Of a stretch of 9,637 bases of DNA, positions 1 through 6,217 are shown in pieces. Position numbers and translations under genes: made by a program. The stretch is from an uncultured beta proteobacterium (GTDB lineage Bacteria > Pseudomonadota > Gammaproteobacteria > Burkholderiales > Rhodocyclaceae). The notes beneath the pieces were generated by a model. The model saw only the letters and a program-made list of their open reading frames with translations. It made no database searches and was not told where the DNA came from. The DNA lies in the NCBI GenBank assembly GCA_903932755.1, contig CAIZHL010000140.1:1-9637 (forward strand). The letters are read 5' to 3'. How positions within the stretch are numbered: the first letter of the stretch is position 1; each line of letters starts with the position of its first letter.

Positions 1-6
1 CGCAGC

Positions 7-30
7 CGGCCGGCTGTGCAAAGCCGGCCG
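7..30 (-). terminator. 9-bp perfect GC-rich hairpin downstream of the LPS operon
   Basis: CGGCCGGCT (7-15) and its exact complement AGCCGGCCG (22-30) are separated by 6 nt (GTGCAA). It begins 58 nt after the stop of the last gene, consistent with an operon end. No T-run follows within the six bases left before the window edge, so intrinsic termination cannot be confirmed; it could equally be a mobile or repeated palindrome. The 88 bases from 1 to 88 hold nothing else that I can support. Confidence 0.4.
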
Positions 31-88
31 TGGAAGAGCACCGCCCAAGCCCCGATCCGGCACGCGCAGTAGATTTATTCATAAGCTG

Positions 89-238
89 TCAGAACAGGGT
101 GTAAATGAAGGGCGCCACCGCGCTTCCCTGCGCCATGACAATCAGCGCACCGAGCAAGACCATCATGACGAGGATAGGCAGCAGCCAATATTTTTTGCGG
201 GCGCGCATGAACGCCCAGAGTTCCTTGATGAAGGACAT
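89..238 (-). CDS. DUF5989 / SxtK-like 49-residue membrane protein
   Basis: 49 residues: N-terminal MSFIKELWAFMRARKKYWL, then one membrane helix (PILVMMVLLGALIVMAQG, about 21-38), then the characteristic SAVAPFIYTLF end. The amphipathic FxxELWxFMRxRKKYWLLP start and APFIYTLF finish are the hallmarks of the DUF5989 family, usually found just after SxtJ and a carbamoyltransferase. The ATG at 238 is preceded by AGGAA, which overlaps the TAG stop of the SxtJ-like gene; the gap is 9 nt, so the two are surely translated together. A positive cluster at 12-16 places the N-terminus in the cytosol. Molecular function unknown; probably a small subunit of the SxtJ partner. Confidence 0.88.
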   Translation of the reverse strand: MSFIKELWAFMRARKKYWLLPILVMMVLLGALIVMAQGSAVAPFIYTLF

Positions 239-247
239 GAAGGTTTC

Positions 248-667
248 CTAGAACTGATTTTTGAGCGAGTCGGCGGCTGGGCCGGGCGGATCGCGCTTGA
301 TCCAGTAGCTGGCGGCAGCGGAATCAAAACGCAGGCGCAAGGGATCCTTTTTGAAGAAGCGCAGCAGCAGGCCGGTGGGGGTGACGACGAGGAAAAAAAG
401 AATACCCAGCGCAATCGGGCTGACGATGTTGTGCAGCAGCAGCCCGAATTTTGTCCAAAGCCGGTTGGCCGGGGCCAGGACATGCGGCAGAAACAACGCG
501 AGCAGGAGGAAGACACCCGACACAGCGATGGCCCATAACCTGACGCCCGCTGCATGCAGCAACGGGTAGAGCGCGATGATCAGGAAGACGGCGGCAAAGA
601 CGAGTCCAAATGAGCGGTCGGACGAGCTTTGGATTGGTGAGGCATGGCGTGGCGTGTGTTCGTGCAT
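248..667 (-). CDS. SxtJ-like small membrane protein
   Basis: 139 residues with three hydrophobic helices at about 20-38, 43-61 and 78-103, a short polar N-terminus and a basic C-terminal tail (RFFKKDPLRLRF, then SYWIKRDPP). The tail pattern LRF-(D)-SYW-x-R/K and the placement of a tiny membrane gene directly after it match the SxtJ family, named from the saxitoxin cluster, where it accompanies a carbamoyltransferase. Its biochemical role is not established in that family. Here it follows waaG after 26 nt, without a carbamoyltransferase between. The ATG at 667 has no good Shine-Dalgarno, so translation may depend on readthrough from waaG. A role in carbamoyl or other decoration of the LPS core at the inner membrane is inferred from context only. 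Confidence 0.8.
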   Translation of the reverse strand: MHEHTPRHASPIQSSSDRSFGLVFAAVFLIIALYPLLHAAGVRLWAIAVSGVFLLLALFLPHVLAPANRLWTKFGLLLHNIVSPIALGILFFLVVTPTGLLLRFFKKDPLRLRFDSAAASYWIKRDPPGPAADSLKNQF

Positions 668-693
668 GGGGTGTTTCGGGTGAATTGGGCTGT

Positions 694-1818
694 TTATTCA
701 ACAGATTGGCCGACAATGATATCAGTTGCCCGCTCCGGCATGCTGTAGAGGTCGGCCTGCGCGGCAAAGGCCAGCCCGCTGGCGGCCCATTGGCGGCGCG
801 CCGCGTTGTCGGAGAGCATGGCTGCCAGGGTGGCATCGAGCGTCGTCTGGGCGAAGGGCAGCGGAATCACATGGCCGGCCGCGGCTTCCTCGATGTAGTG
901 GGCGTAGCCGCAGGCGGCCGTGGTCAATACGGGCAGGCCGGCGACGACGGCCTCGAGCAGCACCGTGCCGGTATTTTCGTTGTAAGCCGGATGGATCAGC
1001 AGATCGGCGCCGAGCAAAAAGCGCGGGATGTCGTCGCGCCCCTTTAGGATTTCGACGCGGTCGGCGAGCCCGAGCTGGCGCAGCTGGGCGAGGAAGGGCC
1101 GCGGCTCGTCCTGGCCGATGGCGATCAGGCGGGTGCGCGCCTTGAGTTCCGCCGGCAGGGCGGCCAGCGCCTTCAGGCTGCGGTCGAGGCCCTTGGTCTT
1201 GAAGCCGGAGCCGATCTGTACCAGCAGCAGGTCAGCGTCGCCCAGCGCGAATTCGCGGCGGAATTCGCGGCGGATTTCCTCGGCATCGGGCGGCGCGCGG
1301 CGATCGGCGGCGATGCCCGGCGGCAGCAGGTGGAAACGCGCGGCCGGGGTGCCGTAGTGTTTCTCGAACAGCGGCTGCTGCAGGGCCGAGATCATCAGGA
1401 TTTCGGTTCGACTGCGCGGCTCGAACACCGCGCGCTCGAAGGCGGCGAAATGCCGGTAGCGGCCGGACAGGCGATAGATTTTTCCTCTCAGGGTCTGCGC
1501 CTTGTCTTCGTAGCAGGGATCGGCGCAGTAATAAACATCCAGCCCCGGCATCTTGTTGAAGCCGACGACGCGGTCTGCGGGACGCCGCACCAGATCCTGC
1601 CTTGCCCATTCAGAAAATTTCTCGTAGCGGCGCGGGTTGGTCAGCGCCTTTACCGGCACCTGCACGACCTCGAAGCCCTGCGGGATGTCGCCCTGCCAGG
1701 ACAGCGTATAGACGCGGACGGCATGGCCGCGCGCCTGGCAGGCCAGGGCGATACGCAGGAAGTCGCGTTGCAGGCCGCCGTACGGGAAGTACTTGAAGAG
1801 GGTGAAGGCCAGTTGCAT
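694..1818 (-). CDS. waaG: LPS core glucosyltransferase I (WaaG/RfaG), GT4 family
   Basis: 374 residues, the same size as E. coli WaaG, which transfers glucose from UDP-glucose to heptose II of the inner core on the cytosolic face of the inner membrane. Identity is clear along its length: FKYFPYGGLQRDFLRIA (8-24) with the Gly14-Gly15 acceptor-side loop, RVYTLSW, ADRVVGFNKMPGLDVYY (81-97), SRYRHFAAFERA-like stretch (118-130), LLPPGI (164-169), and a GT-B donor site with Lys207/Lys209 (FKTKG), HPAYNENTGTVLLEA (276-290) giving the E-x7-E pair Glu281/Glu289, and CGYAHYI (303-309). No signal peptide; association with the membrane face is expected. In many genera it sits with waaC, waaF and waaP; here those must be elsewhere or beyond the window. 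The sugar actually transferred could differ from glucose in this organism. ATG at 1818 gives the conserved N-terminus. Confidence 0.95.
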   Translation of the reverse strand: MQLAFTLFKYFPYGGLQRDFLRIALACQARGHAVRVYTLSWQGDIPQGFEVVQVPVKALTNPRRYEKFSEWARQDLVRRPADRVVGFNKMPGLDVYYCADPCYEDKAQTLRGKIYRLSGRYRHFAAFERAVFEPRSRTEILMISALQQPLFEKHYGTPAARFHLLPPGIAADRRAPPDAEEIRREFRREFALGDADLLLVQIGSGFKTKGLDRSLKALAALPAELKARTRLIAIGQDEPRPFLAQLRQLGLADRVEILKGRDDIPRFLLGADLLIHPAYNENTGTVLLEAVVAGLPVLTTAACGYAHYIEEAAAGHVIPLPFAQTTLDATLAAMLSDNAARRQWAASGLAFAAQADLYSMPERATDIIVGQSVE

Positions 1819-1836
1819 CAGGCAGCGGTTGCCCCG

Positions 1837-2655
1837 CTATTCCTTCTTCGCGACGATGCGGCGGCGCGGCGTGTTGATACGGTTCTTGCGCCTGGAGCGT
1901 CGCTCAATGAGGCGCCAGAGCCACTTGGCGAAAGGTGTCAGGCGATCGACCTGAAGGTAGGACTTGAAGAACCACATGCGGTCGCTGGTGTTCCAGCACA
2001 GCGAATGGTGGTTCAGCGTGTAGAGGTCACGGATCGCGCAGATCGTGCGCGACGGGCGCCAGCGCGATTTTTCCAGGTCGATGACGCGCGCTTCGACGCG
2101 GCCGCCGGCGTCGGCGCGGGTGAATACGTGCTTGGGAAAGTAGCAGTTGTGCTGGATGCCGTGGTCATGCATCGTGCGCAGCAGGGCGGCGACGGCCGCG
2201 AGATGGAGCAGGCGCTCCCTGCGCGGCGGCGCGCCGTGCTTGAGCCAATCCTGCACGCGGTCTTCCATCGAAACGAAGCCGGCGAGTTCCTCCGTGACGA
2301 GGATGGCGCGGAAATCCTTGCCCGCCTTGTGCATGCCGAAGTACACCGGCTCCAGGGTCGGCACGCCGCACTCGCGGTAATGCATGATGTGCTTGAACTC
2401 GCGCAGGAAGGTGGGTGCGCCATACACCGGGTGTGACCAGATGCGTGCCTTGTGGTTTTCCTGCCGCTTGAGGAAGATCGCGACCTTGCCGCCTTCGGGG
2501 CGGTCGAGTTCGCAGCGCGACACGCCGCTCCAGCCGCCACGACGGTGGTTGGGCTCCTCGAACCACTCGGCCTTGAGGTCCCAGAGCGCCTTGAAATCCG
2601 TGAGGCCGTTGTGGGCGAGGATAGTGCGCCATCGTTCGTTGACGAAATCCTTCAT
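1837..2655 (-). CDS. InaA-type lipopolysaccharide kinase-family protein
   Basis: 272 residues of the Kdo/WaaP kinase fold, whose active members phosphorylate Kdo or heptose of the LPS core in the cytosol. Candidate ATP-site Lys63 (IFLKRQ), helix-C Glu86 (FLREFKHI), catalytic-loop region HDHGIQHNCYFPKHVF (163-178), and the DFG-equivalent VIDLEKSRWRP (191-201) with Asp193. The loop has His169-Asn-Cys where WaaP has His-Arg-Asp, so the usual catalytic Asp is missing; the HxC form and the DLEKSR motif fit the InaA/WapQ-like subgroup better than WaaP itself. It may be a divergent kinase or a non-catalytic partner. The tail (251-271) is strongly basic (RRSRRKNR...), plausible for binding the membrane or LPS phosphates. 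ATG at 2655 has AGGCGGAA upstream. WaaG follows after 18 nt, the same pairing of core glycosyltransferase and kinases as in the Pseudomonas waa region. Confidence 0.87.
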   Translation of the reverse strand: MKDFVNERWRTILAHNGLTDFKALWDLKAEWFEEPNHRRGGWSGVSRCELDRPEGGKVAIFLKRQENHKARIWSHPVYGAPTFLREFKHIMHYRECGVPTLEPVYFGMHKAGKDFRAILVTEELAGFVSMEDRVQDWLKHGAPPRRERLLHLAAVAALLRTMHDHGIQHNCYFPKHVFTRADAGGRVEARVIDLEKSRWRPSRTICAIRDLYTLNHHSLCWNTSDRMWFFKSYLQVDRLTPFAKWLWRLIERRSRRKNRINTPRRRIVAKKE

Positions 2656-2665
2656 TTCCGCCTGC

Positions 2666-3367
2666 TTACTTGTTGACCTGCAGCACGTAGGCGCGCCATT
2701 TTTCCCAGTATTTGACGAAGTCGACGTGGCCGACGACTTTCAGACCGGCGGCGGCGATGTTGGCTTCGATCTCGCGTTGCGAGAAGACGAAGCGGTCGCG
2801 CGCAAAGTTCTTGCCGCGGGTTTTCTCCTTGCGCTCCTCATTGAGGCGGTGACGCCAGGCCTTGAAGTTGCCATCCACCCACAGGGAGATGATTACGGTA
2901 TTTGAACTGATGCGGCGGAACTCCTTGAGCATCGTCACGCGATCGGCACTTTTCTCGATGTGGTGCATCAGGCGGATGCTGAACACGCATTCGACGAAGT
3001 TGTCCGCCAGGCCGGTGGCGAAGGCCGAGCACTGGAAGGACTTCTCGATGCGCGCGACGACTTCGCGCGGACGCATCTGCAGGCCGGTGTCGATCATCGA
3101 CTGGCTGTTGTCGGCGACGTAGATCCTGCGGTCCTGCCGCTCGGCAAGCATGGGCCAGAAGCGGCCGGTACCGCAGGGCAGGTCGAGCACCGATTTGGGA
3201 TTTCCGGCAATCTGCAGCGCCTTGCGCGCCATGCCGATTTCGCGCCAGGTGGACAGGCGGCGCCAGAAGCCGCTGCCGTGCTTCTCGAAATACATGCGGG
3301 CGTGTTCGGGATCGTACTTTTCGGCGAACTCGTACTTTGGCTGCGATGAGGTGTCGGGGTTTGTCAT
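2666..3367 (-). CDS. Class I SAM-dependent methyltransferase in LPS-core operon
   Basis: 233 residues. The SAM-binding motif I is VLDLPCGTGRF (60-70) and the acidic residue after beta-2 is Asp86 (YVADNSQSM); a SIRLMHHIE segment near 130-138 corresponds to motif II/III of the Methyltransf_11/25 type. There is no signal peptide or membrane segment, so it is cytosolic. The aromatic/basic N-terminus (about 11-42, KYEFAEKYDPEHARMYF) resembles that of methyltransferases found in LPS/O-antigen loci, but this does not fix a substrate. It is the first gene after the candidate promoter, and the kinase gene follows after a 10-nt gap. Methylation of an LPS core sugar, phosphate or lipid intermediate is inferred only from the neighbours. 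The ATG at 3367 has a weak Shine-Dalgarno; no better start was found nearby. Confidence 0.88.
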   Translation of the reverse strand: MTNPDTSSQPKYEFAEKYDPEHARMYFEKHGSGFWRRLSTWREIGMARKALQIAGNPKSVLDLPCGTGRFWPMLAERQDRRIYVADNSQSMIDTGLQMRPREVVARIEKSFQCSAFATGLADNFVECVFSIRLMHHIEKSADRVTMLKEFRRISSNTVIISLWVDGNFKAWRHRLNEERKEKTRGKNFARDRFVFSQREIEANIAAAGLKVVGHVDFVKYWEKWRAYVLQVNK

Positions 3368-3401
3368 GGATTTCGTAGGGAAACGTGGAAAAGTCGGCGC
3401 T

Positions 3402-3454
3402 GGCGGGACGGCGGGACATCGGATCGAGCCGACATTATAGGGAACAGTCCCGCC
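3402..3454. repeat. Three copies of 8-bp GGCGGGAC around the -10 box
   Basis: On the + strand GGCGGGAC occurs twice in perfect tandem (3402-3409 and 3410-3417), and its exact reverse complement GTCCCGCC occurs at 3447-3454. The TATAAT on the minus strand (3434-3439) lies between the two arms. A smaller nested inverted repeat, TCGG-atcgag-CCGA, covers 3419-3432. The arrangement could be an operator for a dimeric regulator, or, in readthrough RNA from the upstream operon, a long hairpin that closes off the boundary. I do not recognise it as a known regulator's site. Confidence 0.5.
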
Positions 3455-3463
3455 ACCTGCCGT
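3434..3463 (-). promoter_or_regulatory. Candidate sigma70 promoter of the LPS-core operon
   Basis: On the minus strand a perfect TATAAT occupies 3439-3434. With an 18-bp spacer the -35 position is ACGGCA (3463-3458), which matches TTGACA at only three of six bases, so the promoter may need an activator. The predicted start of transcription near 3427 leaves a leader of about 60 nt before the methyltransferase ATG at 3367. It sits in the only sizeable intergenic gap of the window and faces the LPS-core genes. One repeat copy (3447-3454) lies within the -35/-10 spacer. Confidence 0.5.
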
Positions 3464-3492
3464 GTGGCGCTGCCACGCCCGCCATGGCGGGC
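3464..3492 (-). terminator. Two adjacent GC-rich hairpins after the sensor kinase (possible terminator)
   Basis: Eight bases after the kinase stop lies a perfect 16-bp palindrome at 3477-3492 (GCCCGC-CATG-GCGGGC as a hairpin). Directly next to it at 3464-3476 is a second inverted repeat, GTGGC-gct-GCCAC. Neither is followed by a run of T in either direction, so this is not a textbook intrinsic terminator. It could be a Rho-assisted end, a 3'-end-stabilising structure, or, for the first palindrome, a protein-binding site. Position at the operon end is the main support. Confidence 0.4.
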
Positions 3493-3499
3493 CCGCGTA

Positions 3500-4891
3500 T
3501 CAGGCTGTAGCGGGTTGGCTCAAGGGCAGGCCGCAGAGGCTGGCGACGAAGCCGCCGTCTTCGGCGTTGCCGGTTTCGAGCCGTGCTCCGTGGAGTTCGG
3601 CCACCCGGGCGACGATGGCGAGGCCGAGGCCGTTGCCTTCGGCGCTGCTTTCGCGCCCGCGATAAAAGCGCTCGCCCAGCCTGGGCAATGTGGCCGGCGG
3701 CACCCCGGGACCATTGTCGCGCACCGACAGGGTGTAGGCGTCTGCCCCGGCTTTCACTTCAAGCCAGACCGTATGCTCGGGTTGGGTGTAGCGAATCGCA
3801 TTGTCGAGCAGGTTGCGGATGGCGATGCCGATCAGGTCGGCATCGCCATGGCTGATCAGATCCCCCGGGGGGTAGGTCTCGATGATTGTTTGCGCCACCG
3901 GCGGATTGCCGTTGCGCGCCCGCCCGGCAGCCTCGGCGAGGATGGCCCGCAGGTCGATCGGGGCTGCGCCTTCGACGCTTTTCAGCGGGTCCAGGCGGGC
4001 CAGGCGCAGCAGCTGCTCAACCAGGTGGGTGGCGCGGTCGACGCCGCTCTCGATCTGGCTGAGGGCGTGGTCGCGTACGGTGGCGTCGCGGCTGCGCCGC
4101 GCCACCTGGGTCTGCACCTTGATTGCCGCCAGCGGCGTGCGCAGTTCATGGGCGGCGTCGGCGGTGAAACGCCGCTCGTTTTCGAGCGTGCGGCCCAAGC
4201 GGGCCAGCAGGCGATTGAGTGCCGCGACCAGCGGCCTGGCTTCCGTCGGTACCGGCTCCTTTTCGAGCGGGGCAAGGTTTTCCGGGCTGCGCGTCGAGAC
4301 ATCGTTTGCCAGCGTGTCGAGCGGACGCAGGCCTCGCCGGATCGAGAAGTAGATCAGCAAGATCAGGATGGGGGAGATCAAGGCGAGCGGAAAGATGGTT
4401 CTCGTCGCGACTTCGAGTGCGGCGATGTCGCGCAGGGCGATCGACTGCGAGACCTGAACGCGATAGCGCCCGTCCGTTGAAACGACGTTCAGCACGCGCC
4501 AGGATCCGGTTGGCCGGATGATGTCGCTGTAATCGGGAACGCCGAGCACTGGAAAGTCGGGGGCGTTGGCCGAGCGGGCTATGATGCTGCCGTCGCCGCG
4601 GCCGATCTGGAATTCGAGCGGGGGTTCATAGACATTGTCATCGGCGCCGCGCACCGTCGCCAGACGCGCAGCCAGCGGACCCAGCTGGGCCTCGTTGTTT
4701 TCGACGATGGCCATCAGTAGCCGGCCCGTTTGCGCCAGATTGCCGTCCATCAGTTCTTCGGCCTCATGCCCGGACTGCTGGTAGCTGAACCAGCCGGTGA
4801 AAATCCACAGCAAGAGTACCGCGATGCCGACTGCGGTCAGCAGGCGCCAGCGCAGGGAGCGGACCCGGCCGGCGGCCGACCAGCGCTTCAC
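3500..4891 (-). CDS. Membrane sensor histidine kinase (QseC/PmrB/TctE type)
   Basis: 463 residues. TM1 about 16-35, periplasmic sensor region about 36-164 (no recognised ligand-binding motif), TM2 about 166-184, HAMP about 185-238. The kinase core is complete: H-box TADAAHELRTPL with phospho-acceptor His248, N-box IRNLLDNAIRY (Asn360, Asn364), G1 box RDNGPGVP with Asp392, F box RFYRG and G2 box GNGLGLAIV (419-427). It should autophosphorylate and phosphorylate Asp51 of the adjacent regulator. The start is a GTG at 4891, overlapping the regulator stop by 4 nt, with GGAG about 9 nt upstream inside the regulator gene; no ATG fits the conserved TM1-proximal basic stretch. The periplasmic region is rich in acidic residues near 44-47, 64-67 and 84-89, which could bind cations as in PmrB/QseC relatives, but that is inference. 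It is the last gene of the operon, followed by hairpins at 3464-3492. Confidence 0.95.
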   Translation of the reverse strand: MKRWSAAGRVRSLRWRLLTAVGIAVLLLWIFTGWFSYQQSGHEAEELMDGNLAQTGRLLMAIVENNEAQLGPLAARLATVRGADDNVYEPPLEFQIGRGDGSIIARSANAPDFPVLGVPDYSDIIRPTGSWRVLNVVSTDGRYRVQVSQSIALRDIAALEVATRTIFPLALISPILILLIYFSIRRGLRPLDTLANDVSTRSPENLAPLEKEPVPTEARPLVAALNRLLARLGRTLENERRFTADAAHELRTPLAAIKVQTQVARRSRDATVRDHALSQIESGVDRATHLVEQLLRLARLDPLKSVEGAAPIDLRAILAEAAGRARNGNPPVAQTIIETYPPGDLISHGDADLIGIAIRNLLDNAIRYTQPEHTVWLEVKAGADAYTLSVRDNGPGVPPATLPRLGERFYRGRESSAEGNGLGLAIVARVAELHGARLETGNAEDGGFVASLCGLPLSQPATA

Positions 4892-5553
4892 TTTCCGTCG
4901 CTCCGCAGGCGGTAGCCGAGGCCGCGCACGGTCTGGATGAAGTCGGAACCCAGTTTCTTGCGCAGATGGTGGATATAGACTTCCAGGGCGTTGCTTTCGA
5001 CTTCTTCGCCCCAGGCGTAGAGGCTCTCTTCGAGCTGGGCCCGGCTGCGCAGGTGGTCGGGGTGGCTCATGAAGTCGAGCAGCAGGGCATATTCCCGCCC
5101 TGACAGCGACACGGGTTTGCCATCGACGCCGGCCAGTTTGCTGGCGGGGTCCAGGGTCACCCCGCGGTGGACCAGCAAGGGCTGCGCAACGTCACCGGCG
5201 CGGCGGACTACGGCGCGGATGTGGGCTTCGAGTTCGCCCAGGTCGAAGGGTTTGGTCAGGTAGTGGTCGGCGCCGCTGTCGAGGCCGATGATCTTGTCGG
5301 TCTTGGTATCGCGGGCGGTGAGGACTATCACCGGGGTCCGGTTGTTGTGCTGGCGCAGTTCGCGCAGGACGGAGATGCCGTCCATTTTGGGCAGGCCGAT
5401 GTCGAGGATGCAGGCATCGTAACTGTGGTCGGTCAGGGCGCGCAGTGCCATTTCGCCGTCCCTGACCCAATCGACGGCATAGCTGGCCAGCATCAGGCCG
5501 GCGCGTATGCCGTCGCCGAGGAGCTTGTCGTCTTCAACCAGCAGGATTCGCAA
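4888..5553 (-). CDS. OmpR-family response regulator (QseB/PmrA type)
   Basis: 221 residues, full length for the family. The receiver domain (1-118) has acidic pocket Asp8/Asp9, phospho-acceptor Asp51 (ILDIGLP), Thr79 (LTA) and Lys101 (TKPF). The C-terminal winged-helix DNA-binding domain (about 125-220) ends with the recognition-helix and wing pattern VYIHHLRKKLG and VRGLGYRL. The N-terminus MRILLVEDDKLLGDGI matches QseB/PmrA-type regulators closely; which of these it is functionally cannot be told. The start is a TTG at 5553, since no ATG or GTG gives the invariant N-terminus. This TTG follows the TAA of the TPR gene with no base between, and no good Shine-Dalgarno is visible, so translation probably relies on re-initiation after the TPR gene. 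Its TGA overlaps the sensor-kinase GTG (GTGA). Its targets may include the flanking operons, given the repeat-flanked promoter near 3434. Confidence 0.95.
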   Translation of the reverse strand: MRILLVEDDKLLGDGIRAGLMLASYAVDWVRDGEMALRALTDHSYDACILDIGLPKMDGISVLRELRQHNNRTPVIVLTARDTKTDKIIGLDSGADHYLTKPFDLGELEAHIRAVVRRAGDVAQPLLVHRGVTLDPASKLAGVDGKPVSLSGREYALLLDFMSHPDHLRSRAQLEESLYAWGEEVESNALEVYIHHLRKKLGSDFIQTVRGLGYRLRSDGK

Positions 5554-6198
5554 TTATTTGGGCGCCGCGGCAGTTTTGCTCAACAGGGCCTGGATCTCCT
5601 GTCGGCGCCCCTGATCCGCCAGTTCGCGTCCCGGACGCGGCGCTGCCTTGAGTGCTTTTTCCAGGTAGCCGCGACCCTCGGCGAAACGCTCCTGGTCGAT
5701 CAGGTACTCGCCGTAAAAGTAGTTCGGGTCAATCCCGTCCGGATTGGCATTCAGGGACTTGAGGAAGAGTTCCTCGGCTTTCTTTTTGTCGCCGAAACCG
5801 ATGGGCCAGCCCGGAACTTTGGCGTAAAGCGCGGCGAGGCTCGTGTAAGCGGAGCCGTTGAGAGCCTTTTCGTCGAGCTTCAAGCTTTCCTCAAGCACCT
5901 TTTTGGCATCCTTGGCAAGTGACAGGCCTCCCAGCCCGCCGCGGGCACCGGCTTCGCTGGAGACCACGATGCCCTCCCAGATCAGTGCCGGGGGGAAGTT
6001 GGGGTTGGCGGCGCTGATCTGGCGGACCTTTTCCGAAAGTTCATTATAAAGCTCGGCCTGTTGCTTGGCGGGAGAGCGATATTTGATTTCCGCCCAGCGA
6101 TCCTGGATCGGGCGGATCAGATCATCGGAGGGCGCGGCCTGGGCAGAGGCGGCGAACAGCAGAAAAACGGAGAGCAGGAGGGGTTTCAGGTTCGACAT
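5554..6198 (-). CDS. Exported TPR-repeat protein
   Basis: 214 residues. Residues 1-21 form a Sec signal peptide (Lys5, a leucine-rich core, then ASAQA-APSD), so the mature protein is periplasmic; no lipobox Cys is seen. The mature part holds TPR-like helical pairs: around 95-125 (KKVLEESLKLDE...AYTSLAALYA), 138-165 and 168-187 (RFAEGRGYLEKALKAAP). Between them lies PGWPIGFGDKKKAEE (129-143), a signature I associate with periplasmic TPR proteins resembling the TatT component of TRAP systems; that link is from memory. The ATG at 6198 was chosen over 6234 because it has GGAAAGGAAA upstream and begins the signal peptide. The gene lies 19 nt after the SDR, and its TAA directly abuts the start of the response regulator, so it is probably co-expressed with the two-component system and might act as a periplasmic partner of the sensor. 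That role is speculation. Confidence 0.85.
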   Translation of the reverse strand: MSNLKPLLLSVFLLFAASAQAAPSDDLIRPIQDRWAEIKYRSPAKQQAELYNELSEKVRQISAANPNFPPALIWEGIVVSSEAGARGGLGGLSLAKDAKKVLEESLKLDEKALNGSAYTSLAALYAKVPGWPIGFGDKKKAEELFLKSLNANPDGIDPNYFYGEYLIDQERFAEGRGYLEKALKAAPRPGRELADQGRRQEIQALLSKTAAAPK

Positions 6199-6217
6199 GG
6201 GGTTTCCTTTCCAAAGA

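Noticed and set aside
1..82. A minus-strand ATG at 82 opening a frame (MNKSTARAGSG...) to the window edge
   Set aside because: There is no Shine-Dalgarno, the hairpin at 7-30 lies within it, and 27 codons show no family resemblance; it does not look like the start of a carbamoyltransferase. It cannot be judged without the sequence to the left.
1330..2436. A 368-codon open frame on the + strand across waaG and the kinase gene
   Set aside because: It runs antisense through two well-supported genes and their junction, with no family motif; a frame crossing a real gene boundary on the other strand is a typical shadow.
3402..3454. Reading the GGCGGGAC repeats as a small CRISPR or integron-like array
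   Set aside because: The units are only 8 bp, have no regular spacers and no associated genes; a promoter-linked operator or RNA structure fits better.
3464..4480. A 338-codon + strand frame antisense to the sensor kinase
   Set aside because: The composition is shadow-like and the kinase on the minus strand is unmistakable. Its start would lie inside the hairpins after the kinase gene.
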